A stretch of 64,000 nucleotides of DNA, taken from positions 4,656,501-4,720,500 of the forward strand of contig NC_056039.1 of the NCBI RefSeq assembly GCF_004379255.2, written 5' to 3'. Positions 53,243 to 63,409 of the stretch are shown one piece after another. The notes beneath the pieces are model-generated. The model was given only the letters and a program-made list of their open reading frames with translations, did not search any database and had not been told where the DNA came from. Position numbers and translations under genes: made by a program. This stretch comes from Salvia splendens (lineage: Eukaryota > Streptophyta > Magnoliopsida > Lamiales > Lamiaceae). Positions within the stretch are counted from its first letter, which is position 1. Each line of letters begins with the position of its first letter.

Positions 53243-54150
53243 CTGCTGCAGCAGAAGCGGAAGGCACCTTTTTCTTTCGGCAGCAACATGCGCAGATCGC
53301 CCCAACCACAGTAAGGATACTTGCCGGAATCACTCCAGCAAGTATTTTGACGAGCTTTTTTCTGGCTCTTTTTGAGACATCTGGCGATGAGCACGAATAG
53401 CTTGTTGAGTCATGACATAATCCGGAATTGCCTGTTACACTGCCATAATTCTATCATAAACCACTTGGCTTTAATGTAAGTAGCATTTCTTAATGAATTG
53501 CTGGTTCTTGATCTTACATCAAATTGATTCTCTTAAATAAACCAGTGAGTATGGCACCCGTCCGCTAATTACAATAATTGTATGCTAAATTCCTTCACAC
53601 CGATAAAAAATTAAAAATAATTTGTGAATTAAATTCAATAAATTTTAAATTATAGTAAGTACTAATCAGCAAATTATATACTCACTGATATGTTAACCAC
53701 GGCAAGCAGCCAAGGAATTCTGGAATTGATCCCCTTAGATTGATGCCGTGCAGTTCTCTGCATAAGAATGGACAGAAAACCGAATCTATAGACTTTAGAA
53801 AAAATGGAAATAAACAAATGATCATGTGTTTGATTTTGAGTATAAGGAAGTGATATGCTCTAATTAGGCCATGTACTACACTTTCTTGTGTATAGACTTG
53901 TTGAACGAAGATGAGGAAGAAAAGACAAAGCCCTGTTCGGGTTTGGCTATGCTCGAGTCGAGGCTACTGAGAGTGAGAGCGAACACATATGGTCACAAAA
54001 ACTTACACAGATGTGACACGACGCACAGGGTAGTCGTTGCTACACTCGATCCAAGACAGCATGTAGGATCATTAGTATATGCAGGGAACTGCACTCCAGA
54101 AAGCTGAGGAAATTTATTGTTCACTGTTATTAATCCACTTACTGCAAAAA
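53243..54150 (-). pseudogene. 3' fragment of a malectin-like/LRR receptor gene
   Basis: Minus-strand exon-like pieces include 54149-54029 (SGLITVNNKFPQLSGVQFP, weak), about 53759-53687 (LHGINLRGSIPEFLGCLPWL, one leucine-rich repeat), a decayed repeat near 53550 (SGRVPYSLVYLRE) and 53439-53243. The last reads VTGNSGLCHDSTSYSCSS, then a basic stretch, a transmembrane helix (ILAGVIPASILTVVGAICAC) and CCCRKKKVPSA. The GNSGLC end of an LRR domain followed by a membrane anchor is typical of malectin-LRR receptors. No malectin domain and no kinase exons are found, so it is a remnant, probably of a tandem relative of the 55112-62077 gene. Confidence 0.6.
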
Positions 54151-55111
54151 CAGTACAACTCTATTATTCAAGAGCACACAATACGTAGCTGCATACTTAT
54201 AAATAAAATATACGATTGACCCGAAGAAATCAACCGTCATAGTAATAGGTTGTGGCCGTCGTATATGAGGCTGAAACGCTGTCAACGCGCGCCTGCGATA
54301 ATCTCCTTCCTAATTTCATCAACAAGAAAATAAAATACCTTCATTTGAGCTTAACTGAAAATGAACAAAGGCATGCATCAAACAGATTAAGATAGAATTA
54401 ATATTTCGTGAGAGCTAATGTATTATTTTACCGTCGGCTGTTACCAAAAATAAAAGGCAAAGGGCAAAAAGAACTGAACTTGGAGCCATGAATGTGCTGC
54501 AATTAAAGTCGTTGATCATCACAAGTTTTACTTTCATTCCTGAACTTATACTTAATTTTCATAATATTAACTAATTTTATGGTTGTTGACTCGATCATGA
54601 ACGTAACATTAGTAGTAATTAATTAGATTAGATAAATTCTTATGTATATTTGAACAAGTAGATATACATATGTATTTCATCAGCCAAATTGGTAGGTTAA
54701 AATTACTCTTATATGATAATGCATGAAGCCGACATGCATTTTTAATAGATTTGAACAAATGAGAAAATTGAAACAGTCATAATATCACCTTAGATTTAGT
54801 AATTAATGTAACTGTTTTTTTTCTCATTGCAGGTAGTCTCTGTAAGTAGGAAATTTCAAAACCAAATTTGCAATATTAAATATTGTCAATGTCTAAAGCC
54901 TAAACCACTACTACAATATAGCCAGTTACTATTAATCACAGATCTGCACTTATGCAATGCTTCTACCAAGTTGTGATTTTTTTAAATAGATAGGACATAA
55001 CAACTTTTACAAAAACAATGTACATTTGATGACTTAAACATTCATTTTATCCACAATACTGAAGCACACAAACTGAATGCACATTTGCTAACACACTAAG
55101 ATCTCCATCGA
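54151..55111. other. Spacer between the two malectin-LRR pseudogenes
   Basis: AT-rich; no exon could be recognised. Confidence 0.4.
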
Positions 55112-56626
55112 TTATAGTATGAAGATAAACGCAGTGATGGTGACAAACAGTAACTCTAGAATGTTCTTCTTCTTGTCGTTGGTTGGCGATGCTGCTGAAA
55201 TGTGGCATGTCACATCTGATGCACACAGCCCTGGATTCCCAGATACCCTGAAGATCACACACATATATATCAAGAAAATAAATATTACACGAAGAATATA
55301 CATTTGTCGGACAGATAAAGATAGATTTTGTAACCAACTTACGTAAGATTAAGCCCTTTTTTGTTGACAGGGAGGCTGGCACACTACCATTGAACTTATT
55401 ATCAGCAAGATTCCTGCATCAAAACACAAAATTATCAGCTACAAACGTGCGACAAAATTTGATTTATTGATTCATATTTTGGACGACGTACAATATTTTG
55501 AGGTTCAGGAACATCCCGAGAAAATCAGGTACATGCCCTCGCAAGTTGTTGTTCTGAACATCTCTGCCAATCCAAAAACATTTTAATATTTTTGAAGTGA
55601 AAATATTTCTAAAAATTGATTAGGAAAAAGAATGACATTGTTTGAAGAGCATCCATGGAACTGAAATCCGGAAGCGACCCTGACAGGCCGTAGCCATTGA
55701 GAAGCCTGTCAAACCGATAAAATGAAGTTTATAAACCATACATAGTCAAACACAAAGGAGAAGCAAAATTTGGTCTACGAGAATAGTTACAGTGCTGTTA
55801 CTCGCGGAATAGGATCAAGACTGCATTTGATCCAATCCCATGTATAAGGTGCTGGCAGACAAGGATCGCTTGTCCAACTTTGCAATAATTTGAATCTCTC
55901 TTGCAGAGAAGCTAAGCCTTCAACTGAATCACCAGTAATTAGACATGAATTTAATGTGACATATGTTTGCATCTACTCAAAACCAATTTTCTTACCATCT
56001 TTTTTGTTGGTGCCATCAGTTAACTTGTTATCCGGTATCTGAAATATTTCCAGAGCATTAAAGAGTGGGGGAAGTGTAGAGACGTTGGTGGGCACCAGAG
56101 AGAATGTGGTGTTCGCTGAAATTGCAATTGCGCTGTCCACTATCATCTCAACACAATCTCCTTAAAGAGGAATGATTGGTTCCGAGTAGGACTCGTTATC
56201 CTTGAAAATCCTGAAGGACCGATTCTGGCCTGGTCCTAACAGAGTAACTTCAGAGAAGTACCAGTTTATGTAGACATTGATTTCATAAGAAGGAAATCCC
56301 ATCAACAATTCTACGCTTGCGTTCGGGGTTTTTGCAGTGATTGCATTCCTGAGTACTGCAGGTGGCGGATTATCCATTACATGTGGCCTCTGAGTAAAGA
56401 TGGCATTACCCGAAACTGGGACCGACCCGTTCCCATAACCTCCAATGTTCCATAGTCTGTCGTACGGATCGTCCTGGTACCTGCAATTTCATATCACCAT
56501 AAGTACTTAAATGAGTTTGCATAACAATATCTAAATAATATGCTGTTTAGTACCTAAGAACCTTATTTGAGCCAAAAGCAACCCTTTTCCACACGAGCAA
56601 CGGATAACTGTCGTTGGCATAGTTAT

Positions 56627-56809
56627 TGTTAGAAGATATCACAGAAAATATGGGGAGATTACAGGATCAATCACATTAATTATTCCCTAATTTACAGCTA
56701 GGGTAAATCATGTATAATCTTACCATATGTACAATCTTCCTTGCCTACTTAGGCGTGTAATTCCTCCAAATTGTATAGACAAGAATGAATAATATACCAC
56801 TTTACAACA
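56627..56809 (+). repeat. 5' LTR of the copia element
   Basis: It runs TGTTAGAAGATATCACAG to TTTACAACA, 183 bp; the other LTR has CCACATTG where this has CCAAATTG. Confidence 0.95.
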
Positions 56810-56821
56810 TGGTACCAGAGC
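56810..56821 (+). other. Primer binding site (initiator tRNA-Met type)
   Basis: TGGTACCAGAGC follows the LTR directly, one base off the common TGGTATCAGAGC complementary to initiator tRNA-Met. Confidence 0.85.
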
Positions 56822-56904
56822 AGAAGAGGCTCAGAATATAGATTCATCACAGCCAATATACCGTTTCTCGGCCAGAAGGCAAAGGACACCACCAAGAACC
56901 TGAA

Positions 56905-58287
56905 ATGGCAGAAGGAGACGATGTTAAACCTAGCGAACTCAAACTCAAAGCAAGCAAAAACGTTACAGTAGCGTTTAAGCTAAATGGACGGAATTATTCA
57001 CTATGGGCTCGGCTGATGCGAGTCGCCATTGGAAGCAGAAGGGCGTTAAGGCACATCACCGGAGTGCTGGAACCCCCAAAACCAACCGATAAGGAGTATC
57101 TGGAATGGGAGGAGACCGATTTAGTGGTCTTCTCCTGGATCGTGGACAACATGGAGATCGAGATCGTCGCCGATTTCGCACATCATCAAAGTGCGAAGGC
57201 GATTTGGGAAAGTTTGGCTGTGACATACCAAAGCACATCAGATTCGTATATGCTATACGATCTGGAGGACAAGGCAAGCCGGATCGTCCAGGGGGACATG
57301 GATCTGGAAACGTATTGGAGGACCCTGCACGGGGTTTGGATCGAAATTGATCGATGCCAAACCAAAACCATCACCTGCTGCGACAAAGGAATCGGTGAGT
57401 ACCGGAATATTATCAATACCCGAAGGCTATACAAATTCTTGGCGGGACTGAACCCGCAATTTGAAGGAACAAGGAGGGACATCCTCAAGGAGAGTCCTGC
57501 GCCACCGGTAGACGTAGCGTATGGGTGGATAAAGAGGGAAGCCACACGGCTGAAAATCATGCCGGCGACAAACCCAGACCCAGACCCAACCAGCGCCACG
57601 ACGGGAGTGGGACTCGGATTTGGAGCCCGAAACACCCGATTTCCTCCTCAACAACACCCTCCCCGTCCCGGCCAGAACCTCGCTGCCACCAACAACCGCC
57701 GCGGAGCAACCAAACCCGACAAGTCAAAACTATGGTGCTCAAACTGTGGGATGAACAAACATACCCGAGAAACCTGCTTCAAATTAATCGGTTTTCCGGA
57801 ATGGTGGGATGAGTGCCAGAAGGGGAAGGCGAAATTAGCCATTGGAATGGAGGAAGTCGGCGGGGCTGAACCCGTCGCCCGTGGACGAGTCGCTGAGGGA
57901 GGAGCTCTACGCGACGGCGGCGGCAAGCGAGGAGAAGAAGTAGAGCAGGCGGCGTTCGCCGGCCGGACCGGAGGAGGAGGAACGGAGAGCGGCGGTATGG
58001 TCGAAGGAGGTAGTGGGCTAGGGTTTCATAACCCTTGCCCAACTAATTTCTTTAAGCCCATTAAGTTTCAAAAATTACAGAGCATACCCCACTATTTCCG
58101 GAAATTACAGAAATTACCCCACACTTTGCAACCTACTCCCCCAGCTTTTAAAAATTCGAAACAGGACCATATACTATGTGATGACTTACCTATTAGCCCC
58201 AATAGTTTTGATATATTGCATGAATTGCCTATTGCATGCACTGTACAACGTAAGTCTAGGAAAAAAGGACAATGCATGGATTTTTGA
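56905..58287 (+). CDS. Copia gag (nucleocapsid) ORF
   Basis: The ATG at 56905 opens MAEGDDVKPSELKLKASKN. The gag domain (FKLNGRNYSLWARLMRVAIG, SWIVDNMEIEIV, AIWESLAVTYQST) is followed by a zinc knuckle CSNCGMNKHTRETC and FPEWW. After about residue 445 the frame ends in KKGQCMDF, while protease continues one frame over. Gag itself is whole up to there. In copia elements gag and pol normally share one ORF, so the end here reflects a frameshift near the A-run at 58260 rather than a true terminus. Confidence 0.85.
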   Translation: MAEGDDVKPSELKLKASKNVTVAFKLNGRNYSLWARLMRVAIGSRRALRHITGVLEPPKPTDKEYLEWEETDLVVFSWIVDNMEIEIVADFAHHQSAKAIWESLAVTYQSTSDSYMLYDLEDKASRIVQGDMDLETYWRTLHGVWIEIDRCQTKTITCCDKGIGEYRNIINTRRLYKFLAGLNPQFEGTRRDILKESPAPPVDVAYGWIKREATRLKIMPATNPDPDPTSATTGVGLGFGARNTRFPPQQHPPRPGQNLAATNNRRGATKPDKSKLWCSNCGMNKHTRETCFKLIGFPEWWDECQKGKAKLAIGMEEVGGAEPVARGRVAEGGALRDGGGKRGEEVEQAAFAGRTGGGGTESGGMVEGGSGLGFHNPCPTNFFKPIKFQKLQSIPHYFRKLQKLPHTLQPTPPAFKNSKQDHILCDDLPISPNSFDILHELPIACTVQRKSRKKGQCMDF

Positions 58288-61200
58288 CTGTGGGGCAACC
58301 GATACTATGACACATGATAGAGGGGATTTTGTAAATTTTTGTGGTAATATGAAAAGTCAGATACAAACTGCGGATGGGAAATTTACTTCTGTGGAGGGGA
58401 GTGGGACAATCGAGATCTCGCCAACACTTAAATTGTCAAACTGTCTCTATGTTCCCAAATTGTCACATAAGTTGATGTCTATTAGCCACGTGACGAAGGA
58501 GTTAAATTGTACACTACTGATGCATCCCAATTTCTGTGTATTACAGGATATCAGGACGAAGAGGATAATTGGGCGTGGCACTGAGCATCAAGGCCTCTAC
58601 TATGTTGATGAGATGGCTCACCAAGGCAGTGCCGCAATGCTGGCTCACGGATCCGCGACTCGAGACGCTTGGTTGTGGCACAGACGTCTAGGTCATCCAT
58701 TTCTTGGTTATTTTAAACTGCTTTTTCCAAAGTTTTCCCATATCAAAGATTTTGATTGTGAGTCTTGTGTTTTGGCGAAAAGCCACGGACAATCGTTTAA
58801 GTCTTCTGAAACTCGTGTTAAGAATCTTTTTTCACTAGTGCATGCGGATGTTTGGGGCCCTGCGCCTGTCATTGGTGATCATGGTTTTAGATATTTTTTA
58901 TTATTTGTGGATGATTGTTCAAGAATGACGTGGGTATATTTCTTAAAACACAAATCTGAAGTTTATGAAAAATTTGTCATGTTTTACAAACTAATTCAGA
59001 CTCAATTTCAGATGACTATTAAAATCCTTAGGTCAGATAATGGGAGAGAGTTTGTCAATCGAGAGATGTCAGATTTTTTCATGGATAAAGGGTTAGTTCA
59101 CCAAACCTCATGCCCATATACCCCTGAACAAAACGGAGTAGCCGAAAGGAAAAATAGGATCATTATGGAAATCACTCGTGCTTTATTTTTTTATTCTAAT
59201 GTTCCAAAATTTTTATGGCCTGAGCACTTGCTACATCTGTTTATTTGGTGAACCGTCTCCCTACAAAAATTTTAAAAATGAAAACTCCGTTGCAAGTTTT
59301 ATCCTCACTAGCTGATGTACCTGCACCCCTTACCCTACCCCTTAAAATATTTGGATGTTCGGTGTATGTTCACGTTCCCAAACACGAGAGAACGGAATTT
59401 TCCGCATGTGCCATAAAATGTGTCTTTTTGGGGTATGGGATAAATCAGAAGGGATATAGGTGTTTTGATCCATCATCTAGAAAGGTAATAACCACCATGA
59501 ATTGCAACTTCTTGGAATGTGAGTACTACTACACCAATCTTCGTGGTCAGGGGGAGAGTAGTACTATTAATAGGACAAGTGTACCCCTAAGTTGGTTTGT
59601 GTCATCACCAAGCGAATCTACTGTGGAACTAACAGAGACAGTTAGTACTGCCGCCGAGCCTGTCTCGTCAACTGCAGAGCCTCCTCAATCGCCTACGTCT
59701 GCCAATCCTCTTCCAGTGATATCCGAGGTAATTACTGAAACCGAGATCAATAGTACAAACCTTCCTAACAACTCTGACGCAGACACAATGGAGAGTGCCA
59801 CAATTGATGGGGACACTGGACAGTATATACTGCCAGATCGAAGCACACGGGGAGTTCTACCTAAACGATATAGCCCAGAGCGGATCTCGAAGAAAAGCAG
59901 ATATTCGGTTTCGAACTTGGCGACAGCAAATCTGACAGAAATGGCAAGGGCCTTCATGGCAGCCCTATATGAGGAGGAAGAGCTTCCTAGAACGGCAGAA
60001 GAAGCAATGAAAATCCCACATTGGAGAGAGGCGATGCTTGTGGAGATGAGGGCGCTAATGAAGAGCAAGACATGGGAAGTATGTATGAGACCAGAAGGAT
60101 CTAGGCCAGTGGGATGCCGTTGGGTGTTTACAATCAAGAGGAAACCAGATGGATCGATCGATCGCTATAAAGCAAGGTTAGTAACAAAAGGTTATACCCA
60201 AACTTATGGAATTGATTATGCAGAGACCTTCTCACCAGTGGCTAAGATGAACACTATCCGTGTACTGTTCTCTATCGCCGCAACAAAAGACTGGCCACTG
60301 CACCAGTTCGATGTAACTAATGCATTTTTGCATGGAGAGCTGACTCGACCCATCTATATGGAAGCCCCACCAGGATTTGATGGGGAATTCAAGACAGGAG
60401 AGGTGTGTAAGCTCAAGAAGACTCTGTATGGTTTGAAGCAATCACCAAGGGCATGGTTTGGAAGATTCACCGAAGTGATGAAGAAATATGGATACAAACA
60501 GAGTAATTCAGATCACACTCTGTTCATTAAGAAGAAAAAAGGGAAGATCATGTGTTTGATTATATATGTGGACGATATGATCCTCACGGGGGATGATGAG
60601 GAAGAAATCAAGGAGTTGAGGAAGAATCTGTTTGCCGAATTCGAGATGAAGGATTTGGGCATGTTGAAGTATTTTCTGGGTATTGAGGTGATGCGATCCA
60701 AGAAGGGAATATTCATAAGCCAACGAAAGTATGTGCTGGATCTCCTGGCTGAAATAGGAATGCTGGACTGCAAGCCTGCAGAAACTCCAATGATGCAGAA
60801 TCATGGTCTCCGACTGACTGAAGGTGCCGAGCTGACTCACCAGACGAGATATCAACGACTAGTGGGTAAACTTATCTATCTTTCTCACACTAGACCCGAT
60901 ATTGCATATGTTGTAGGAGTGGTAAGTCAGTTCATGCATAAGCCCCAAGTCGATCACTGGGAAGCAGCGTTGAGAAGGGCATCCAAATGATCGAAAATCA
61001 ACGGGATCTCATTCGAGAACCAAGGGAATTTAGAAGTGCATGGGTTCACAGATGCAGATTGGGCAGGGAATCCAAATGATCGAAAATCAACGGCAGGATA
61101 TTTTACTTTCGTTGGGGGTAATCTGGTGACTTGGCGAAGTAAGAAACAAAAGGTGGTAGCCCTATCGAGCGTAGAAGCAGAATTTCGTGGGATCAAGAGT

Positions 61201-61509
61201 GGACTAACGGAGATCATATGGCTAAAGAAGTTGTTGACAGAACTTGGCCTGATGTCAAAGAAATCGTGCAAACTCTTCTGTGACAATAAAGCTGCGATTA
61301 GTATATCTGAAAATCCGGTACAACACAATCGAACAAAGCATGTGGAGGTAGATCGACACTTCATCAAGGAAAACATAGAGTCAAGGGTAATAGAGCTTCC
61401 ATTTGTTCGCTCCAAGGACCAATTAGCGGATATCCTCACAAAGGCCGTGGATGCAAGAAGTTTTGATGAAGTATTGTGCAAGTTAAAAATGGGAAGTCCC
61501 ATTACTTAA
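58178..61509 (+). pseudogene. Copia pol (protease, integrase, RT, RNase H), broken
   Basis: The protease motif reads WIFDCGATDTMTH, with Cys in place of the usual Ser/Thr of D(S/T)GA. GAG-pre-integrase (WLWHRRLGHP, CESCVLAKS) and the integrase core (HADVWGPAP, SDNGREF, QNGVAERKN) follow up to 59251. A one-base deletion near 59222 shifts the frame; RT then runs in 59245-60990 with RYKARLVTKGYTQTYGIDY, FLHGELTRPIYM and the catalytic YVDDMIL. At 60979-61006 a 28-bp segment almost identical to 61069-61096 replaces the normal sequence and brings in a TGA. RNase H (HGFTDADWAGNPNDRKSTAG) continues to 61509. All domains are recognisable but the polyprotein cannot be made. Confidence 0.9.
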
Positions 61510-61521
61510 CTTGAGGGGGAG
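61508..61521 (+). other. Polypurine tract of the copia element
   Basis: AACTTGAGGGGGAG lies directly before the 3' LTR. Confidence 0.8.
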
Positions 61522-61704
61522 TGTTAGAAGATATCACAGAAAATATGGGGAGATTACAGGATCAATCACATTAATTATTCCCTAATTTACAGCTAGGGTA
61601 AATCATGTATAATCTTACCATATGTACAATCTTCCTTGCCTACTTAGGCGTGTAATTCCTCCACATTGTATAGACAAGAATGAATAATATACCACTTTAC
61701 AACA
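61522..61704 (+). repeat. 3' LTR of the copia element
   Basis: It is 183 bp, one substitution from the 5' LTR, followed by the GTTAT duplication. Confidence 0.95.
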
Positions 61705-62189
61705 GTTATACATAGATGACTCCAAACTGCGCACTTCAAGAGCCGATATGAAGGGGAACTGGCTTGGTGGATTCCCTCTTCAGTACATAAGTCACCTCAT
61801 AGTAGTAGAACTCTGTATTCGACGTCAGGACAGTAGTCCAGAAGTTTCCATCGAAGTGGAGATCAAACGTGGGAGGCGAAGACTTGCCATCATAGTTCCC
61901 GTAGTAAAAGCTAGCACGCACGAGGACACGACCCTTCTTCACAGAGTCGATGTGGTAACAGTTCTTGTTCCGAGTAGTGAACACCCTCAGGGTGTGCGCT
62001 ACACTGAACCTGGAATTCTGAGGTTTGACGAAACGGGATTGCCGTGGCCGTGGACTGATGAGCTTCATTTCAGACTATACTACATTTTGGAGGCATTCTA
62101 GATTTTTAGTGTCTAGAAATAAAATCAGTCACTGAACCTGGTGGCTTTATTGTAAGATAGAATCTATTTATGTATATGTGCAATTTAAT

Positions 62190-62285
62190 GTTTTAAAAAC
62201 CGGACCGGTGAGTGAACCGGCGAAGCTACGGTTCATGGTTCAATCGGTCCAGCCGGATGAATCACTGGTCGAACCGTTTTACTGT
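62190..62285. repeat. ACCGG-rich dispersed repeat end
   Basis: TTTTAAAAACCGGACCGG, GTGAACCGG, GGTTCAATCGGTCCAGCC and GTCGAACCG form overlapping short inverted repeats of a kind common at plant transposon ends. No partner end was located. Confidence 0.35.
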
Positions 62286-62417
62286 TACAAATTATATATA
62301 TAATATATAAAATAGGGATATATTCAAATTCATAAGTTAAATAATGTTCAAAATCAAAACACTTGTAATCCATTAGATTTTGTGATCTAATTGTCAGATT
62401 AATGTCACGTGTCATTT

Positions 62418-62550
62418 GATAATGTAGATTATTAGTCTAATAATGTAAATTAGCTAATAATGTACTATTTTAGTAAAATAATGTAAAATTTTAGTCTAAT
62501 AATGTAACTTAGCTAATAATGTAACATCATAGTCTAATAATGTAACTTAT
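62418..62550. repeat. TAATAATGTAA minisatellite
   Basis: Three to four imperfect units contain AGTCTAATAATGTAA and TTAGCTAATAATGTA. Confidence 0.65.
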
Positions 62551-63004
62551 CACAATCATTCAATCTATGCATCCAAGGGCTGAGATTTGCTTTGATTTTT
62601 GATAAATAATAAAATCTATTTAATTTTTTTTATCAATAAATATAATTAAATATACAAATTACTAGTGTGGATAAAAATGTAAATATTTTATATATAAAAA
62701 TAGATAATTTATATTAATCCAAAAAAAATTATATGGCAAAATATATAAATAAACATGAATTATTAGTTAGTTTTGATAAAAAAATATATAATAATTTATT
62801 ATAAACCTTAGGTATAACTACTTATATTTACATAATGTACCTATATTATATAAATAATGATTAAATTTAGTAGATGATAAATATATTATCATATTAATAC
62901 ATTTTCACTAGAATATAAATTTAAACATGAATTATTAATTTGAGTAGATAAAAATTATTTTATTTAATATAAGAATAACTAGTGTTTATTATTACCAAGA
63001 AATG

Positions 63005-63143
63005 CCTGCGGTGGAGTGCTAATGATCTTGGTCTCTTGACTAAGAGGTCATGAGTTCGACCCCACCAAGACCTGGCCGGTCTGGTTCGCCGCAAAATTTG
63101 CTGACTATTCAAAGTCATCTAGATGACAGTTGGCTTCTTTTTA
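63005..63143 (+). repeat. tRNA-related SINE-like remnant
   Basis: GCGGTGGAGTGCTAATGATC resembles a pol III A box, and CATGAGTTCGACCCC at about 63050 is a good B box, spaced as in tRNA-headed SINEs. The arm CTCTT-GACT-AAGAG recalls an anticodon stem but with a loop too short for a tRNA. The tail ends near CTTCTTTTTAGAT. It is not a functional tRNA gene. Confidence 0.5.
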
Positions 63144-63409
63144 GATATAAATAACATAAAAGGAAAAGTCGTCATGAAATAGATGTTTATTTATTTTTTC
63201 TTAAGGTCCCAAATTTACACGGTTCCATGACAAGTCTAGTTCTCCAACTAGATGGTAATCAAATTTAAGAAATCAGACAGTGAAAGAAATCAATGTAACC
63301 AAATTTTCTTTTTGTTGGTTTTGACTGCCGACGGCCAATTAAACCATATAAGACTTGGTCAACCATTACCAAGAGTCCAAGACTATGTGGCAATCGGTGA
63401 ATGAAATAA

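Larger units (their letters stand above)
56627..61704 (+). mobile_element. Young Ty1/copia retrotransposon (5.08 kb)
   Basis: The 183-bp LTRs (56627-56809, 61522-61704) differ at one base. A perfect 5-bp duplication GTTAT (56622-56626, 61705-61709) flanks the element. A primer binding site, gag, pol and a polypurine tract are in order. The pol reading frame is broken in three places, so this copy was probably mobilised by enzymes of another copy. It interrupts the malectin-LRR pseudogene. Confidence 0.95.
55112..62077 (-). pseudogene. Malectin-like domain/LRR membrane protein pseudogene, split by a copia element
   Basis: Reading the minus strand: an exon from about 62077 with the malectin-like domain (FTTRNKNCYHIDSVKKGRV, RASFYYGNYDGKSSPPTFDL, NTEFYYYEVTYVLKR). 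It is interrupted by the copia insertion at codons for MYNYAND and resumes at 56626-56554 (SYPLLVWKRVAFGSNKV). Exon 56480-55996 holds the second malectin half (YQDDPYDRLWNIGGYGNGS, INVYINWYFSEVTLLGPGQN), exon 55923-55791 the WTSDPCLPAPYTWDWIKC linker, then LRR exons (LSGSLPDFSSMDAL; NNNLRGHVPDFLG; ADNKFNGSVPASL) and a last exon (GNPGLCASDVTC, ending LLFVTITAFIFIL). No kinase is present. Lesions besides the insertion: a frameshift with loss of about ten codons before FPFISALEVRS, a TAA at 56162-56164 where Tyr is expected, and a frame slip in STKKGL. It is dead. The start exon with a signal peptide was not found. Confidence 0.8.

Noticed and set aside
53871..54107. 78-codon plus-strand ORF as a gene
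   Set aside because: It overlaps exon-like sequence of the malectin-LRR fragment on the other strand and has no family resemblance.
57427..58042. Minus-strand ORFs opposite the copia gag
   Set aside because: They are antisense shadows of the proline- and glycine-rich gag linker.
63005..63070. Functional tRNA gene
   Set aside because: The cloverleaf cannot be completed: the anticodon loop is too short and no matching acceptor stem was found.
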